Part shown: positions 18,962 to 28,601 of the stretch, one piece after another
How the letters are laid out: each line of letters starts with the position of its first letter
How positions within the stretch are numbered: the first letter of the stretch is position 1
Assembly (NCBI GenBank): GCA_021203515.1
Contig: JAJQAY010000105.1
Location: forward strand, 1-36,068
Origin: Bacteroides sp.
Lineage (GTDB): Bacteria; Bacteroidota; Bacteroidia; Bacteroidales; Bacteroidaceae
DNA: 36,068 nt
Direction: 5' to 3'
Position numbers and translations under genes: made by a program
The notes under the pieces: generated by a model
What the model saw: the letters and a program-made list of their open reading frames with translations, nothing else
Databases searched by the model: none
What the model was told of the DNA's origin: nothing

Positions 18962-19003
18962 TATCTTATAAGTTGTGTTATTCTATAAATGATAATTTAG
19001 TGT

Positions 19004-19251
19004 TTCACCACAGAGGACACAGAGTCTCACAGAGTTTAAAGAAAAAAAATTAAAGAAACGCAGATTAACGCAAATTCACGCGAATTATTTATATAATAGA
19101 GTTTTCTTTGCGAAAATCTGCGTTAATCTGCGTTTGAATATAAATCCCTCTGTGAGACTCTGTGTCCTCTGTGGTGAACTAAATAAAGAACGCGGATTAT
19201 CGCAGTTGTTCGCGGATATTAAATCTGCGTCGTCTGCGTTAATCCGCGTTC
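19004..19251. repeat. Composite of three palindromic elements between rplY and pth
   Basis: Outer arms of 31 bases, 19004-19034 and 19148-19178, are exact reverse complements. Nested inside, 19056-19072 pairs with 19119-19135 (AAACGCAGATTAACGCA type). A third palindrome, 19187-19204 with 19234-19251 (GAACGCGGATTA...), follows with one mismatch. No gene is visible in this 325-base gap. The inner unit belongs to the same family as the palindrome at 35769-35868. Short open frames across the repeats are not genes. Confidence 0.9.
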
Positions 19252-19286
19252 CGGAATATCTTGTCTTCTCGTTGAAGAAGCGCTGA

Positions 19287-19880
19287 TTAGCTGTTTGCAG
19301 CAGCGGCTGCGGCACCTCTTGCTGCGCGAGTCAACTTAACGGCGCATACAACGGCTTCTTTAGCATTCAACAGTTCCAGACCTTCATAGCTCAGTTCACC
19401 TACTTTGACTGTCTTGCCCAATCCCAAGTGAGCTACGTTGACAACCAATTTTTCAGGAATTACATTGTACAGAGCTTTCACTTTCAGTTTACGCATTTGA
19501 AGAGTCAACTTACCACCGGCTTTCACACCTTCAGCCAGACCTTCCATCTGTACCGGAACTTCCATAATGATAGGCTTAGCCTCGTCGATTTGATAGAAGT
19601 CAACGTGCAGGATGGTATCTTTTACCGGGTGAAACTGAATATCTTTCATGATTGCATTAATCTTCTTGCCATCGATAATCAGGTCGACGATGTAGATGTG
19701 CGGAGTGTAAACCAAGTTACGCAAACCTTCTGCGGGTACAGTGAAGTGAATGTTTTCACCTGCTCCGTAAAGTACGCAAGGTACACCATTGTTTTTACGA
19801 ATAGCTTTCAAAGCTCTAGCTTGTTCCGAAGAACGTTCTGCAATTGTTCTTGCAGTTCCTTTTACTTCAATTGATTTCAT
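19287..19880 (-). CDS. rplY: 50S ribosomal protein L25/Ctc
   Basis: Binds 5S rRNA in the large subunit. 197 residues, the long Ctc form with an N-terminal L25 domain (about 1-95, VLYGAGENIHFTVPAEGLRN) and a C-terminal beta domain ending in an Ala-rich tail. HVDFYQIDEAKP is a typical L25 motif. A consensus promoter lies 98-129 bases upstream. It heads the run rplY-pth-S4-oxidoreductase. Confidence 0.96.
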   Translation of the reverse strand: MKSIEVKGTARTIAERSSEQARALKAIRKNNGVPCVLYGAGENIHFTVPAEGLRNLVYTPHIYIVDLIIDGKKINAIMKDIQFHPVKDTILHVDFYQIDEAKPIIMEVPVQMEGLAEGVKAGGKLTLQMRKLKVKALYNVIPEKLVVNVAHLGLGKTVKVGELSYEGLELLNAKEAVVCAVKLTRAARGAAAAAANS

Positions 19881-19978
19881 TTTTTAAATTTTTTGTGTTA
19901 CTCTAAATTAAGTAAATTCTTGCTTAATTCACCATTACACGATGTGGGGTTGCCACACGATGTTGCAAAAAAGCGGTG

Positions 19979-20009
19979 CAAAAGTACGGCTTTTTTTTGA
20001 AATAGCAAA
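19979..20009 (-). promoter_or_regulatory. Consensus promoter of rplY
   Basis: On the minus strand TTTG (20009-20006), a 19-base spacer and TACTTTTG (19986-19979) match the Bacteroidales consensus exactly. The leader to the ATG is about 90 bases and contains a short GTGG/CCAC hairpin and a directly repeated ACACGATGT. Confidence 0.75.
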
Positions 20010-20019
20010 AGTAAGGCTC

Positions 20020-20424
20020 TTAAAAATCAATGTCGATCTTGATTTCTCCGCCCAGTGAAGTCTCTTTTTCTTCCGGTTCGGCTTCTTGTGCCGGTTTCTC
20101 TTCGGCGGTTTCTCCGCCTTCATTGTGTCGGGTATAGCAACCTTGCTGCTCCTGGATGAAACCGATGGCTTGTTGCAAACCGTTCATGAACTTCTCAAAG
20201 TCCTCCTTATATAAGAAGATTTTGTGTTTTTCAAAGCTTACCTGTGAGTCGTCGCCTTCCCCCATGACCACTTTCTTGCTTTCGGTGATGGCGAGAAACA
20301 TTTCGTCTTTTCTGTTCTTCTTAACGTCCAGATAATAGATACGTTTACCGGCCTTGATGGATTGGGAGAAGACAATCTCTTTGTCGTTCATGTCCGCTCC
20401 ATTTTTCTTCTTTAATTCTTCCAT
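20020..20424 (-). CDS. DUF3276 (PUR-like) family protein
   Basis: 134 residues starting MEELKKKNGADMN at ATG 20424; an upstream ATG in frame at 20442 adds only six residues that do not look conserved. The core IVFSQSIKAGKRIYYLDVKK and FLAITESKK is the PUR-alpha-like nucleic-acid-binding fold of DUF3276 proteins, which are widespread in Bacteroidetes. The tail is acidic (EEKPAQEAEPEEKE). Nucleic-acid binding is a family-level expectation. Divergent from nusB, with its own promoter. Confidence 0.9.
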   Translation of the reverse strand: MEELKKKNGADMNDKEIVFSQSIKAGKRIYYLDVKKNRKDEMFLAITESKKVVMGEGDDSQVSFEKHKIFLYKEDFEKFMNGLQQAIGFIQEQQGCYTRHNEGGETAEEKPAQEAEPEEKETSLGGEIKIDIDF

Positions 20425-20476
20425 ACAACAATTGAATGTCAATTTGATATTAACTTGTAGTTCTGCTTATCGGCTC

Positions 20477-20507
20477 CAAAATTGACGATTTTTTTTAAAC
20501 TGTCAAA
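20477..20507 (-). promoter_or_regulatory. Promoter of the DUF3276 gene
   Basis: Minus strand: TTTG (20507-20504), a 19-base spacer, then CAATTTTG (20484-20477), one base from TAnnTTTG. The leader is about 50 bases. Confidence 0.6.
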
Positions 20508-20553
20508 AGAAAAAGGCCGGATAATGCTTAACTGCATTAAAAAATGTGATTTA

Positions 20554-20586
20554 TTTGTGTAAACTCACTAAAAATATCTACTTTTG
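20554..20586 (+). promoter_or_regulatory. Consensus promoter of the nusB operon
   Basis: TTTG at 20554-20557, a 21-base spacer and TACTTTTG at 20579-20586, an exact match. It is 37 bases before the nusB ATG and about 47 bases from the divergent DUF3276 promoter. Confidence 0.75.
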
Positions 20587-20622
20587 CAACTCGTTAAAAC
20601 ACCAGTATTTGCTTTATAAGTT

Positions 20623-21549
20623 ATGATAAACAGAGTTCTTATTCGTCTTAAGATTATACAGATAGTATACGCTTATTATCAGAATGGTAGCAAAAACTTG
20701 GACACTGCGGAGAAAGAGTTGTTCTTTAGTCTCTCCAAAGCCTATGACCTCTACAACTACCTGCTGATGCTGATGATAGCATTGACGAACTACGCGCAGA
20801 AGCGCATTGATGCGGCAAAAGCCAAGTTAGCTCCTACAGCCGAGGAGTTGTATCCCAACATGAAATTCGTGGAAAACAAGTTTATTTCCCAGTTGGAAGT
20901 AAACAAGCAACTGATGGAATTCATTGCCAACCAGAAACGTACGTGGGCAAACGATGAAGATTTTGTCAAGGGTGTGTATGAAAAGATAATAGCTTCCGAT
21001 ATATATAAGGAATATATGGCTTCTTCCGAGAAATCCTATGAAGAAGACCGCGAGTTGTGGAGAAAGCTATATAAAACGTTTATCTTTAATAATGAAGAAC
21101 TGGATGTTCTATTGGAAGACCAGAGCCTTTATTGGAATGATGATAAGGGCATTGTCGATACGTTTGTGCTGAAAACAATCAAACGTTTCGAAGAGAAGAG
21201 TGGAGCCAACCAGGAATTGCTGCCCGAATTTAAAGATGAAGAAGATCGTGAGTTTGCCCGTCGTCTGTTCCGTCGCGTCATTCTGAACAGTGACTATTAC
21301 CGTCATCTGATTAGTGAGAATACGCGCAACTGGGATTTGGACCGTGTTGCATTCATGGACGTAGTGATTATGCAATGTGCATTGGCAGAAATTCTGAGTT
21401 TTCCGAACATTCCGGTCAGTGTTTCGTTAAATGAATCCGTAGGCATTGCCAAAGTATATAGTACCGCAAAGAGTGGCAGCTTTGTCAATGGAACATTAGA
21501 CGGAATAGTTAAGGAATTGAAAAAAGAGGGAAAGTTAACGAAAAACTGA
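20623..21549 (+). CDS. nusB: Transcription antitermination factor NusB (long Bacteroidetes form)
   Basis: 308 residues, about twice the length of the enterobacterial protein. The first residues (MINRVLIRLKIIQIVYAYYQ) and the C-terminal half, with NWDLDRVAFMDVVIMQCALAE and PVSVSLNESVGIAKVYS, are NusB-like; the last is the canonical end motif. The middle, about residues 60-180, is an extra helical region. NusB binds boxA RNA with NusE and supports rRNA antitermination; the effect of the extra region is unknown. First gene of nusB-yajC-ybbR-coaE. Confidence 0.95.
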   Translation: MINRVLIRLKIIQIVYAYYQNGSKNLDTAEKELFFSLSKAYDLYNYLLMLMIALTNYAQKRIDAAKAKLAPTAEELYPNMKFVENKFISQLEVNKQLMEFIANQKRTWANDEDFVKGVYEKIIASDIYKEYMASSEKSYEEDRELWRKLYKTFIFNNEELDVLLEDQSLYWNDDKGIVDTFVLKTIKRFEEKSGANQELLPEFKDEEDREFARRLFRRVILNSDYYRHLISENTRNWDLDRVAFMDVVIMQCALAEILSFPNIPVSVSLNESVGIAKVYSTAKSGSFVNGTLDGIVKELKKEGKLTKN

Positions 21550-21587
21550 TACCTTTGTTGAATAATAAAAACTAAAAAGGAACATTT

Positions 21588-21920
21588 ATGAATTTAATGA
21601 CTGTATTCTTCCTGCAAGCTCCTGCTGCTGGTCCTGCCGGAGGTGGAAGTATGATGTGGATATTATTGATAGCTATGTTTGTTATCATGTACTTCTTCAT
21701 GATTCGTCCGCAAAACAAAAAGCAAAAGGAAATTGCAAACTTCCGCAAATCACTTCAAGTAAACCAGAAAGTGATTACTGCCGGTGGTATTCATGGGATT
21801 ATTAAGGAAATTAACGATAATGATTTAATACTCGAAATCGCTACCAACGTTAAAATCCGTATTGACAAGAACTCTGTTTTTGCTGCAGCCGCTGACGCTA
21901 ACAGTCAGACTGCTAAATAA
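21588..21920 (+). CDS. yajC: Preprotein translocase subunit YajC
   Basis: 110 residues with one membrane helix (about 18-38, MMWILLIAMFVIMYFFMI) followed directly by RPQNKKQKEIANFRKSLQ, the standard YajC junction, then GDKV-like VNQKVITAGGIHGIIKEI. It associates with SecDF in the inner membrane. An AAAAAGGA sequence precedes the ATG. It lies 38 bases after nusB. Confidence 0.95.
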   Translation: MNLMTVFFLQAPAAGPAGGGSMMWILLIAMFVIMYFFMIRPQNKKQKEIANFRKSLQVNQKVITAGGIHGIIKEINDNDLILEIATNVKIRIDKNSVFAAAADANSQTAK

Positions 21921-21935
21921 AAAGAGCATGAGTCT

Positions 21936-22952
21936 ATGTTTGAACGTAGGAACATAAAGCGTATTTATTTTAATATAATCAGAAAGATAAAGAACTTTCT
22001 GCTCAGTGATAAGAGCAGAGAGTTCTTTCTTTTTTTATTTTTCTTCGTCATAGCCGGTGGTTTCTGGTTGTTGCAGACTTTAAACAACGATTATGAGGCG
22101 GAGTTTTCCATCCCCGTCCGTCTGAAAGGAGTGCCCAATAATACGGTTATCACTTCCGAACCGGCTTCCGAACTGCGTATTAAGGTAAAGGATAAAGGAG
22201 CGGTATTGCTCAACTATATGTTGGGAAAGAGTTTCTATCCCGTTACGCTTGATTTCTCCGATTATCAGGGTGCCGATAATCATGTGCGCATATATCCTTC
22301 ACAGTATGAGAAGAAAGTACTCAGTCAGTTGAATGTTTCCACTCGTTTGCTCTCTATGAAGCCCGATACGTTGGAGTATTTCTACTCGACAGGGGCATCC
22401 AAATTGGTGCCGGTGAAACTGCGCGGCAGTGTAAGTGCCGGGCGCCAGTATTACTTGTCCGATACAATCTTCACTCCCGACTCAGTGCTAGTATATGCTC
22501 CTGCCGGAGTGCTCGATACGATAACGGCCGCCTACACACAGCCGGTAAAACTGGAGAATATCTCGGATACGCCGAAACAACAAGTGCCTCTGTTCACCCG
22601 GAAAGGAGTGAAATTCGTGCCGGCATCCATTGAAATGATGCTTCCGGTAGATATTTATACGGAGAAAACGGTGGAAGTGCCGTTGCATGGCATCAATTTT
22701 CCGGCAGATAAAGTATTACGTGCTTTCCCTTCTAAGGTGCAAGTCACGTTTCAGGTAGGATTGAGCCGTTTCCGTCAGATTAATGCCGATGATTTTCATA
22801 TCAATGTATCTTATGAAGATTTGCTGCGGTTGGGGTCGGACAAGTACAGGGTGAAACTGAAAAAGGTTCCCGATGGAGTAAGTCAGGTACGTTTTAATCC
22901 TGAGCAAGTCGATTTTCTGATAGAGCAAGTAACTCCGCGCAATGACAACTAA
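21936..22952 (+). CDS. YbbR-like domain protein (CdaR-type)
   Basis: 338 residues: a basic N-terminus, one membrane helix at about 30-47 ([18 protein letters not shown]), and a long extracytoplasmic part made of YbbR-type beta modules ([17 protein letters not shown], and repeats of the same kind such as [15 protein letters not shown]). CdaR proteins regulate the c-di-AMP synthase CdaA in Firmicutes; no cdaA gene is in the window, so the role here is inferred only. Fifteen bases after yajC, and its end overlaps coaE by 11 bases. Confidence 0.88.
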   Translation: MFERRNIKRIYFNIIRKIKNFLLSDKSREFFLFLFFFVIAGGFWLLQTLNNDYEAEFSIPVRLKGVPNNTVITSEPASELRIKVKDKGAVLLNYMLGKSFYPVTLDFSDYQGADNHVRIYPSQYEKKVLSQLNVSTRLLSMKPDTLEYFYSTGASKLVPVKLRGSVSAGRQYYLSDTIFTPDSVLVYAPAGVLDTITAAYTQPVKLENISDTPKQQVPLFTRKGVKFVPASIEMMLPVDIYTEKTVEVPLHGINFPADKVLRAFPSKVQVTFQVGLSRFRQINADDFHINVSYEDLLRLGSDKYRVKLKKVPDGVSQVRFNPEQVDFLIEQVTPRNDN

Positions 22953-23556
22953 AATAGGTATAACAGGCGGCATCGGCAGTGGGAAGAGTGTTGTTTCCCG
23001 TTTGCTGGAAGCGATGGGAATTCCTGTCTATATCTCTGATGTGGAGACAAAGAAGTTGACGGCGACCGATGTTCGTATCCGGCAAGAACTGGTAGCTTTG
23101 TTGGGTGAGGAAGTCTATGCGGGTGGGGAATTGAATAAACCGATGCTTGCTTCCTATCTTTTTAGCAATCCGGAACATGCCCGCCGGGTGAATGGTATTA
23201 TTCATCCGCAGGTAAAGGAGGACTTCAGGCGGTGGGCGCAAATCCGTTCGGAACATCCGGTAGTGGGCATCGAGTCTGCTATTTTGATAGAAGCGGGTTT
23301 TGCCGGTGAAGTAGATACGGTGGTGGTGGTGTATGCACCGGAGGAGGTGCGCATACAGCGTGCCATGAGCCGCGACGCAGCTTCGCGCGAGTTGATAGAA
23401 AAGCGTATCCATAGCCAGATGAGCGATGAGATAAAACGTGAGCAAGCCGACTATGTGATTATAAACGATGACAAAACACCATTAATTCCGCAGGTTTTGA
23501 ACTTAATTACTTCGCTGTCTCAAAATAATCCCTATCTTTGCCCACCGAAAAAATAA
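22942..23556 (+). CDS. coaE: Dephospho-CoA kinase
   Basis: Last step of CoA synthesis. 204 residues, with Walker A GGIGSGKS at residues 9-16, the conserved DVETK and PIxPQ-like [13 protein letters not shown], and the LID region [17 protein letters not shown]. The start ([10 protein letters not shown]) overlaps the ybbR 3' end by 11 bases, implying coupled translation. Confidence 0.95.
   Translation: MTTKIGITGGIGSGKSVVSRLLEAMGIPVYISDVETKKLTATDVRIRQELVALLGEEVYAGGELNKPMLASYLFSNPEHARRVNGIIHPQVKEDFRRWAQIRSEHPVVGIESAILIEAGFAGEVDTVVVVYAPEEVRIQRAMSRDAASRELIEKRIHSQMSDEIKREQADYVIINDDKTPLIPQVLNLITSLSQNNPYLCPPKK
23511..23540 (+). promoter_or_regulatory. Internal promoter for the DUF5606 gene
   Basis: TTCG at 23511-23514, an 18-base spacer and TATCTTTG at 23533-23540, inside the end of coaE. 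The -7 element is exact; the -33 element differs by one base. The gene may be expressed apart from the operon. Confidence 0.5.
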
Positions 23557-23583
23557 CTACTAATTTACAAAACAGAATATACT

Positions 23584-24009
23584 ATGTTGAAGACTATTTT
23601 GTCTATCTCCGGTAAACCGGGATTGTATAAGCTCATTTCTCAGGGCAAAAATATGCTGATTGTAGAGTCGCTCGCCGACAAGAAACGTTTCCCTGCTTAC
23701 GGTAACGAGAAAATCATTTCCTTGGGTGATATTGCCATGTACACCGATACGGAAGATGTGCCTTTGAAAGAGGTGCTGCTTGCTGTGAAGAAAAAGGAGA
23801 ACGGTGCTGCCATAGCCATTGATTTGAAGAAGGCTACAGCCGACGACCTCCGTGCCTATCTGGCGGAAGTATTGCCGACTTTCGACCGCGACCGCGTTTA
23901 TCCTTCGGATATAAAGAAATTGATTTCGTGGTACAACCTGCTTGTTGCAAGCGATATGACGGACTTTGAGGATGCTCCTGAAGAAACAAAAGAAGAAAAG
24001 GCTGAATAA
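23584..24009 (+). CDS. DUF5606 domain protein
   Basis: 141 residues, no signal peptide or membrane helix. MLKTILSISGKPGLYKLIS begins the DUF5606 domain seen across Bacteroidetes, next to coaE in several genomes as I recall. An N-terminal small beta domain is followed by a helical part with FDRDRVYPSDIKKLISWYNLL and an acidic tail (EDAPEETKEEKAE). Function not known to me. It ends the operon before a strong terminator. Confidence 0.85.
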   Translation: MLKTILSISGKPGLYKLISQGKNMLIVESLADKKRFPAYGNEKIISLGDIAMYTDTEDVPLKEVLLAVKKKENGAAIAIDLKKATADDLRAYLAEVLPTFDRDRVYPSDIKKLISWYNLLVASDMTDFEDAPEETKEEKAE

Positions 24010-24024
24010 AGCAATCAAAACAAT

Positions 24025-24071
24025 AAAAAGAAAGGTGTACCGGAAATAATCTCCGATACACCTTTCTTTTT
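24025..24071 (+). terminator. Strong hairpin terminator after DUF5606
   Basis: AAAAAGAAAGGTGTA (24025-24039) is the exact reverse complement of 24057-24071, with an inner CGGA/TCCG pairing in the loop. The 3' arm ends in T-rich DNA and the 5' arm starts A-rich, so it could stop transcription in both directions. Confidence 0.85.
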
Positions 24072-24074
24072 ATT

Positions 24075-24212
24075 AGTTAATACCCTGCAATCTGATAAGT
24101 TAACTTCCTTGTCTGTAATTAGTTAACTTTGTTACTTGCATTTAGTTAACTTCATTGCTTGTACTAAGTTAACTTCATATTACCTACTAAGTTAACTTCT
24201 TGTTGCTTCTCT
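24075..24212. repeat. Palindrome array A, exact 23 bp period, core AGTTAACTT
   Basis: GTTAAC, a perfect palindrome, starts at 24099, 24122, 24145, 24168 and 24191. A decayed copy GTTAAT starts at 24076. All intervals are exactly 23 bases. The core AGTTAACTT is invariant in the five full units while the other 14 positions are only loosely similar (roughly cnTTgnnTgnanta). It fills the gap between the DUF5606 terminator and the clpB stop codon, both genes converging on it. The spacers are too short and too similar to each other for CRISPR. Confidence 0.9.
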
Positions 24213-24213
24213 C

Positions 24214-26808
24214 TTAATTCCTGAATGTCAATCCGTCTTTAGAAGCATTTGCATCTACCGTAATCGGTTTGCTGCGGTCTACTTCCTGTCCCAGTAACTT
24301 CTTGGACAAATCGTTCAGCAAGTAGTGCTGGATGGCACGTTTTACCGGACGGGCACCGAATTCAGGATCATGTCCCGCATTGGCAAGGAAGTCTATAGCG
24401 GCATCTGTCAATACCAACTCTACGCCATTGCCGGACAACATCTTCTGCACGCTCTTGATTTGAAGAACTACAATCTGCTTGATTTCCTTTTCCGTCAGCG
24501 GCAAGAACATGATGGTTTCGTCGATACGGTTTAGAAATTCCGGACGGATGGTTTTCTTCAACATATTCATCACTTCCTTCTTGGTCTCTTCTACAATCTC
24601 TTCCTTGTTGGAACTGTTCAGTTTCTCCATCTGGCTTTGGATGTATCCGCTGCCCATGTTGGAAGTCATGATGATGATGGTGTTCTTGAAGTTCACCGTG
24701 CGTCCCTTGTTGTCCGTCAGCCGGCCGTCGTCCAATACCTGCAACAAGATGTTGAATACATCCGGATGTGCTTTTTCGATTTCGTCGAACAGAACGACGG
24801 AGTAGGGCTTGCGGCGTACCGCTTCCGTCAACTGACCGCCTTCATCGTAACCCACATATCCCGGAGGCGCTCCGACCAAACGGGAAACACTGTGTTTCTC
24901 CTGATACTCGCTCATGTCGATACGTGTCATCATCGTCTCGTCATCGAAAAGGAATTCGGCTAAAGCCTTTGCCAGTTCCGTTTTACCCACCCCGGTAGTA
25001 CCGAGGAAGAGGAACGAACCGATAGGACGTTTCGGGTCTTGCAGCCCTGCACGACTACGACGTACGGCATCGGCTACGGCTTCGATAGCTTCGTCTTGTC
25101 CGATTACCCGTTGATGCAGTTCGTCTTCCAGATGGAGCAACTTGTCCTTTTCGCTTTGCAGCATCTTGCTGACCGGTATGCCCGTCCAGCGGGAAACTAC
25201 GTCGGCAATATCTTCGGCGTCTACTTCCTCCTTAATCATGGCCTTGTCGCCCTGCATTTCGTGCAGCTTCTGTTGCGTCTCCTCAATCTCCTGGTTCAGC
25301 GCTTGCAGCTTGCCGTAGCGAATTTCGGCTACCTTGCCGTAATCACCTTCACGCTCGGCTTTGTCGGCTTCGAACTTCAAGTTCTCTATCTCCACCTTAT
25401 TCTGCTGGATTTTGTTGACGAGCGTCTTTTCGTTCTGCCACTTTGCTTTGCACGATTTCTCCTGCTCTTTCAGTTCGGCAAGTTCCTTGCCGATTTGTTC
25501 CAGTTTCGGTCGATCGTTTTCACGTTTGATGGCTTCGCGCTCAATCTCCAACTGTTTGATTTTGCGGGAGATTTCGTCCAGTTCTTCCGGCACGGAGTCC
25601 ACTTCCATACGGAGTTTGGCGGCAGCTTCATCCATCAGGTCGATACCCTTGTCCGGCAAGAAACGGTCGGTGATGTAGCGGCTGCTCAACTCTACGGCAG
25701 CGATGATGGCATCATCTTTAATACGTACATGGTGATGGTTTTCGTAACGCTCCTTCAAACCACGCAAGATGGAAATAGTGCTCAGCGTATCCGGTTCGTT
25801 CACCATGACAATCTGGAAACGGCGTTCCAAAGCCTTGTCCTTCTCAAAGTATTTCTGATACTCATCGATGGTGGTGGCACCGATGCTTCTCAGTTCGCCA
25901 CGTGCCAAAGCCGGCTTTAGGATATTGGCGGCATCCATTGCTCCTTCGCCCTTGCCTGCACCCACCAGGGTGTGGATTTCATCAATAAACAGAATAATGT
26001 CTCCGTCCGATTTCTTCACTTCATTGATAACGGCTTTCAGTCGTTCTTCAAACTCGCCTTTGTACTTGGCACCTGCCACCAGCGCACCCATATCCAGTGA
26101 ATAAACCTGCTTGTTTTTCAGGTTCTCGGGAACGTCACCGCGCAGGATACGATGAGCAAGACCTTCTACAATGGCGGTCTTACCCGTACCCGGCTCACCT
26201 ATCAGTATAGGATTGTTCTTGGTACGGCGGCTCAAGATTTGCAGTACGCGGCGGATTTCCTCGTCACGTCCGATTACCGGGTCCAGTTTGCCGCTACGGG
26301 CAGTCTCGTTCAGGTTGATGGCATACTTTTCCAAGGATTGGTAGGTATCTTCGCTGGATTGTGAGGTCACTTTCTCACCTTTTCTCAGTTCATTGATAGC
26401 TCCGCGCAATTCCTGTTCCGTCATTCCGGCATCTTTCAGAATGGTGGAAGCCGTGCTTTTTACATTCAGTAATGCCAACAATATCGGCTCCAGTGAGACA
26501 AATTCATCCCCCATTTCTTTGGAATATTGAGTCGCCTTCTGGAACACTTCATTCGTTTCGCGGCTCAGATAAGGCTTTCCACCTGCAACTTTCGGAAGTG
26601 AGTCAATCTGCTTGTCGAGCACAAGTGCAATTTGCTGCCCGTTCATGCCCAATTTCTGAAAGATGAAGTTGGTGACATTTTCGCCTACCTTCATCACGCT
26701 TTGAAGCAGATGCACGGGCTCGATAGCTTGCTGTCCCCGGCCTTGCACCAGGTTCACTGCTTCTTGTACAGCCTCCTGCGCCTTAATGGTAAAATTATTA
26801 AAGTTCAT
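24214..26808 (-). CDS. clpB: ATP-dependent disaggregase ClpB
   Basis: Hexameric AAA+ chaperone that resolves aggregates with DnaK. 864 residues, full length: Clp N-domain (about 1-145), first ATPase with Walker A GEPGTGKT (204-211), the long coiled-coil M-domain (about 400-525) that separates ClpB from ClpA/C, and a second ATPase with [23 protein letters not shown] is the second pore loop. A strong AAGGAGAA Shine-Dalgarno-like sequence sits seven bases before the ATG, unusual in this phylum. It is transcribed singly, toward the palindrome array. Confidence 0.97.
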   Translation of the reverse strand: MNFNNFTIKAQEAVQEAVNLVQGRGQQAIEPVHLLQSVMKVGENVTNFIFQKLGMNGQQIALVLDKQIDSLPKVAGGKPYLSRETNEVFQKATQYSKEMGDEFVSLEPILLALLNVKSTASTILKDAGMTEQELRGAINELRKGEKVTSQSSEDTYQSLEKYAINLNETARSGKLDPVIGRDEEIRRVLQILSRRTKNNPILIGEPGTGKTAIVEGLAHRILRGDVPENLKNKQVYSLDMGALVAGAKYKGEFEERLKAVINEVKKSDGDIILFIDEIHTLVGAGKGEGAMDAANILKPALARGELRSIGATTIDEYQKYFEKDKALERRFQIVMVNEPDTLSTISILRGLKERYENHHHVRIKDDAIIAAVELSSRYITDRFLPDKGIDLMDEAAAKLRMEVDSVPEELDEISRKIKQLEIEREAIKRENDRPKLEQIGKELAELKEQEKSCKAKWQNEKTLVNKIQQNKVEIENLKFEADKAEREGDYGKVAEIRYGKLQALNQEIEETQQKLHEMQGDKAMIKEEVDAEDIADVVSRWTGIPVSKMLQSEKDKLLHLEDELHQRVIGQDEAIEAVADAVRRSRAGLQDPKRPIGSFLFLGTTGVGKTELAKALAEFLFDDETMMTRIDMSEYQEKHSVSRLVGAPPGYVGYDEGGQLTEAVRRKPYSVVLFDEIEKAHPDVFNILLQVLDDGRLTDNKGRTVNFKNTIIIMTSNMGSGYIQSQMEKLNSSNKEEIVEETKKEVMNMLKKTIRPEFLNRIDETIMFLPLTEKEIKQIVVLQIKSVQKMLSGNGVELVLTDAAIDFLANAGHDPEFGARPVKRAIQHYLLNDLSKKLLGQEVDRSKPITVDANASKDGLTFRN

Positions 26809-26858
26809 ATCTTGTTCTCCTTTCTATTTTTATCAAATTCATAACACTGTAGTGGGCG

Positions 26859-26891
26859 CAAAAGATTTGCCAATGGCAGAAATGAGACAAA
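26859..26891 (-). promoter_or_regulatory. Probable promoter of clpB
   Basis: Minus strand: TTTG (26891-26888), a 21-base spacer and ATCTTTTG (26866-26859). The TTTG half of the -7 box is exact but its TA is not. I see no CIRCE or other heat-shock operator. Confidence 0.45.
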
Positions 26892-27000
26892 TTTTCAGTT
26901 AATGGAAGAAAATGAATGTCAAAATGACTGATTTATGCCAAATGGTTTTTAATAGAAAAACTTTTCGTACCTTTACTCCCTCAATTTTAAGAATATAATT

Positions 27001-27618
27001 ATGGAAGATAATAAGATACAATTCTTCGGAACGGTAATGGTGCTAGATGCCGCTTACTTGAACTTTGTGATAAGCGATTTGAAGAAATACTTTGAACCTC
27101 TCTTGGGGCGTTCGTTGCAAACTATTGATTTGGGACTTTTGACGATGTGTCTGGCAATGGATGCGGGATTGAAGGAAGGTGAAAATGATGTACAGATACT
27201 TTTTGTCTATGACGAGCAGTCTCAAGAGCTGTTGCATTGTGCACACGGCAACTTGAAAGAAGAGTTGGACGGAGTAGCTTTTATGGGGCTGTTCGGTGAA
27301 TTCAGTTTCCTTGCCGTACCTTCGGAAGGCTTCGTGTCACGAGGAGAATTATTTCTTGATTTGTTGCAAATCATCCTGAATTCTGCCGATGTAAAGCGTT
27401 TAATTCTTGCTTCTTTTAATGAAGAATACGGTGAAGGAGTGGAAGAGGTGTTGAAAGAATATGTCGGTAAAGCTTCGGAAGACCGGGAAGGCGGAAAAGA
27501 AATTATCCAGTTTCGTATGGAAGAACCCGTTTCACTGGCAGAATATCGTTGGGAGATGTTAGGATACCCATTAATGTCGGCATTGGGCATAAAGAGTGAG
27601 GATTTGCAAAATAATTAA
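27001..27618 (+). CDS. DUF6621 family protein
   Basis: 205 residues, soluble, acidic. The sequence (MEDNKIQFFGTVMVLDAAYL then LLTMCLAMDAGL, and a C-terminal PLMSALGIKSEDL) resembles proteins I recall as DUF6621 in Bacteroides; function not known. A possible promoter box TACCTTTA at 26968-26975 precedes it by 25 bases. It is followed after 19 bases by the LysR regulator gene, so the two may share a transcript. It is divergent from clpB. Confidence 0.75.
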   Translation: MEDNKIQFFGTVMVLDAAYLNFVISDLKKYFEPLLGRSLQTIDLGLLTMCLAMDAGLKEGENDVQILFVYDEQSQELLHCAHGNLKEELDGVAFMGLFGEFSFLAVPSEGFVSRGELFLDLLQIILNSADVKRLILASFNEEYGEGVEEVLKEYVGKASEDREGGKEIIQFRMEEPVSLAEYRWEMLGYPLMSALGIKSEDLQNN

Positions 27619-27637
27619 TTCTTAATCGACTGGTTCT

Positions 27638-28534
27638 GTGAGTGATTTCCGTTTAAAAGTATTTCAGTCTGTGGCGAAGAACCTGAGCTTTACGAAGGCT
27701 TCGCAAGAGTTGTTTGTCAGTCAGCCGGCTATAACCAAGCATATACAGGAATTGGAGTCCGCCTATCAGACGCGGTTATTCGACCGCCAGGGAAGCAAAA
27801 TCTGCCTGACGGAATCCGGAAAGTTGCTATTAGAGTATTGCGAACGGATATTGGAAGACTACAAGCGGTTGGAGTACGAGATGCACTTGCTGCACAATGA
27901 ATATACGGGTGAGTTGAAGTTGGGAGCCAGCACCACTATTGCCCAATATGTGCTGCCGCCTCTGCTTGCCAGCTTTATCGGTAAGTTTCCGCAGGTCAAC
28001 CTCTCGTTGATGAGTGGTAATTCGAGGAAGATAGAAGATGCCTTGCAGGAGCATAGCATCGACTTGGGACTGGTGGAAGGTGTGTTCCGATTGCCCAACC
28101 TGAAATATACCACTTTCTTGGAAGATGAACTGGTAGCGGTCGTTCGCACGGGGAGCAAATTGCCGGTGGGCGATGAAATAGTCCCCGAGGAACTTCTGAA
28201 CTTGCCTTTGGTGCTTCGCGAAAGAGGGTCGGGAACTTTGGATGTGTTTGAGCGTGCTTTGCAGCAACATAATATAAAGTTATCTTCCCTTCAGGTTCTG
28301 ATGTATCTGGGAAGCACGGAGAGCATCAAACTCTTTCTGGAACATACCGATTGCATAGGTATCATTTCCGTTCGTTCCATTACGAAAGAACTTTATTCCG
28401 GACAATTGCGTGTAGTCGAAGTCAGAGGAATGTCCATGCAGCGTCAGTTCATCTTTGCCCAGATGCAAGGACAGGAAAGTGGACTGGCGCAAGTGTTCAT
28501 GCAGTTTGCCATGCACCATAATAGTAAATTGTAG
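27638..28534 (+). CDS. LysR-type transcriptional regulator
   Basis: 298 residues, full length. N-terminal winged helix (FRLKVFQSVAKNLSFTKASQ, then FVSQPAITKHIQELE) and a C-terminal periplasmic-binding-like effector domain starting about residue 90 (GELKLGASTTIAQYVLPPLL). The start is GTG at 27638; the usual first residues of the family (about three before FRLKVF) fit this start. It precedes the YeiH-type exporter, a pairing like yeiE-yeiH of enterobacteria, so that gene is its likely target (inference). Confidence 0.93.
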   Translation: MSDFRLKVFQSVAKNLSFTKASQELFVSQPAITKHIQELESAYQTRLFDRQGSKICLTESGKLLLEYCERILEDYKRLEYEMHLLHNEYTGELKLGASTTIAQYVLPPLLASFIGKFPQVNLSLMSGNSRKIEDALQEHSIDLGLVEGVFRLPNLKYTTFLEDELVAVVRTGSKLPVGDEIVPEELLNLPLVLRERGSGTLDVFERALQQHNIKLSSLQVLMYLGSTESIKLFLEHTDCIGIISVRSITKELYSGQLRVVEVRGMSMQRQFIFAQMQGQESGLAQVFMQFAMHHNSKL

Positions 28535-28601
28535 GAACTTATTATTACTTTCCGTTATAATGTATAAGAATATATAAATAGGACAGATTAAATGAAAAGA
28601 C

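Noticed and set aside
24075..24212. CRISPR array
   Set aside because: Repeat core is only about 9 bases, the intervening 14 bases resemble each other, and no cas gene is present.
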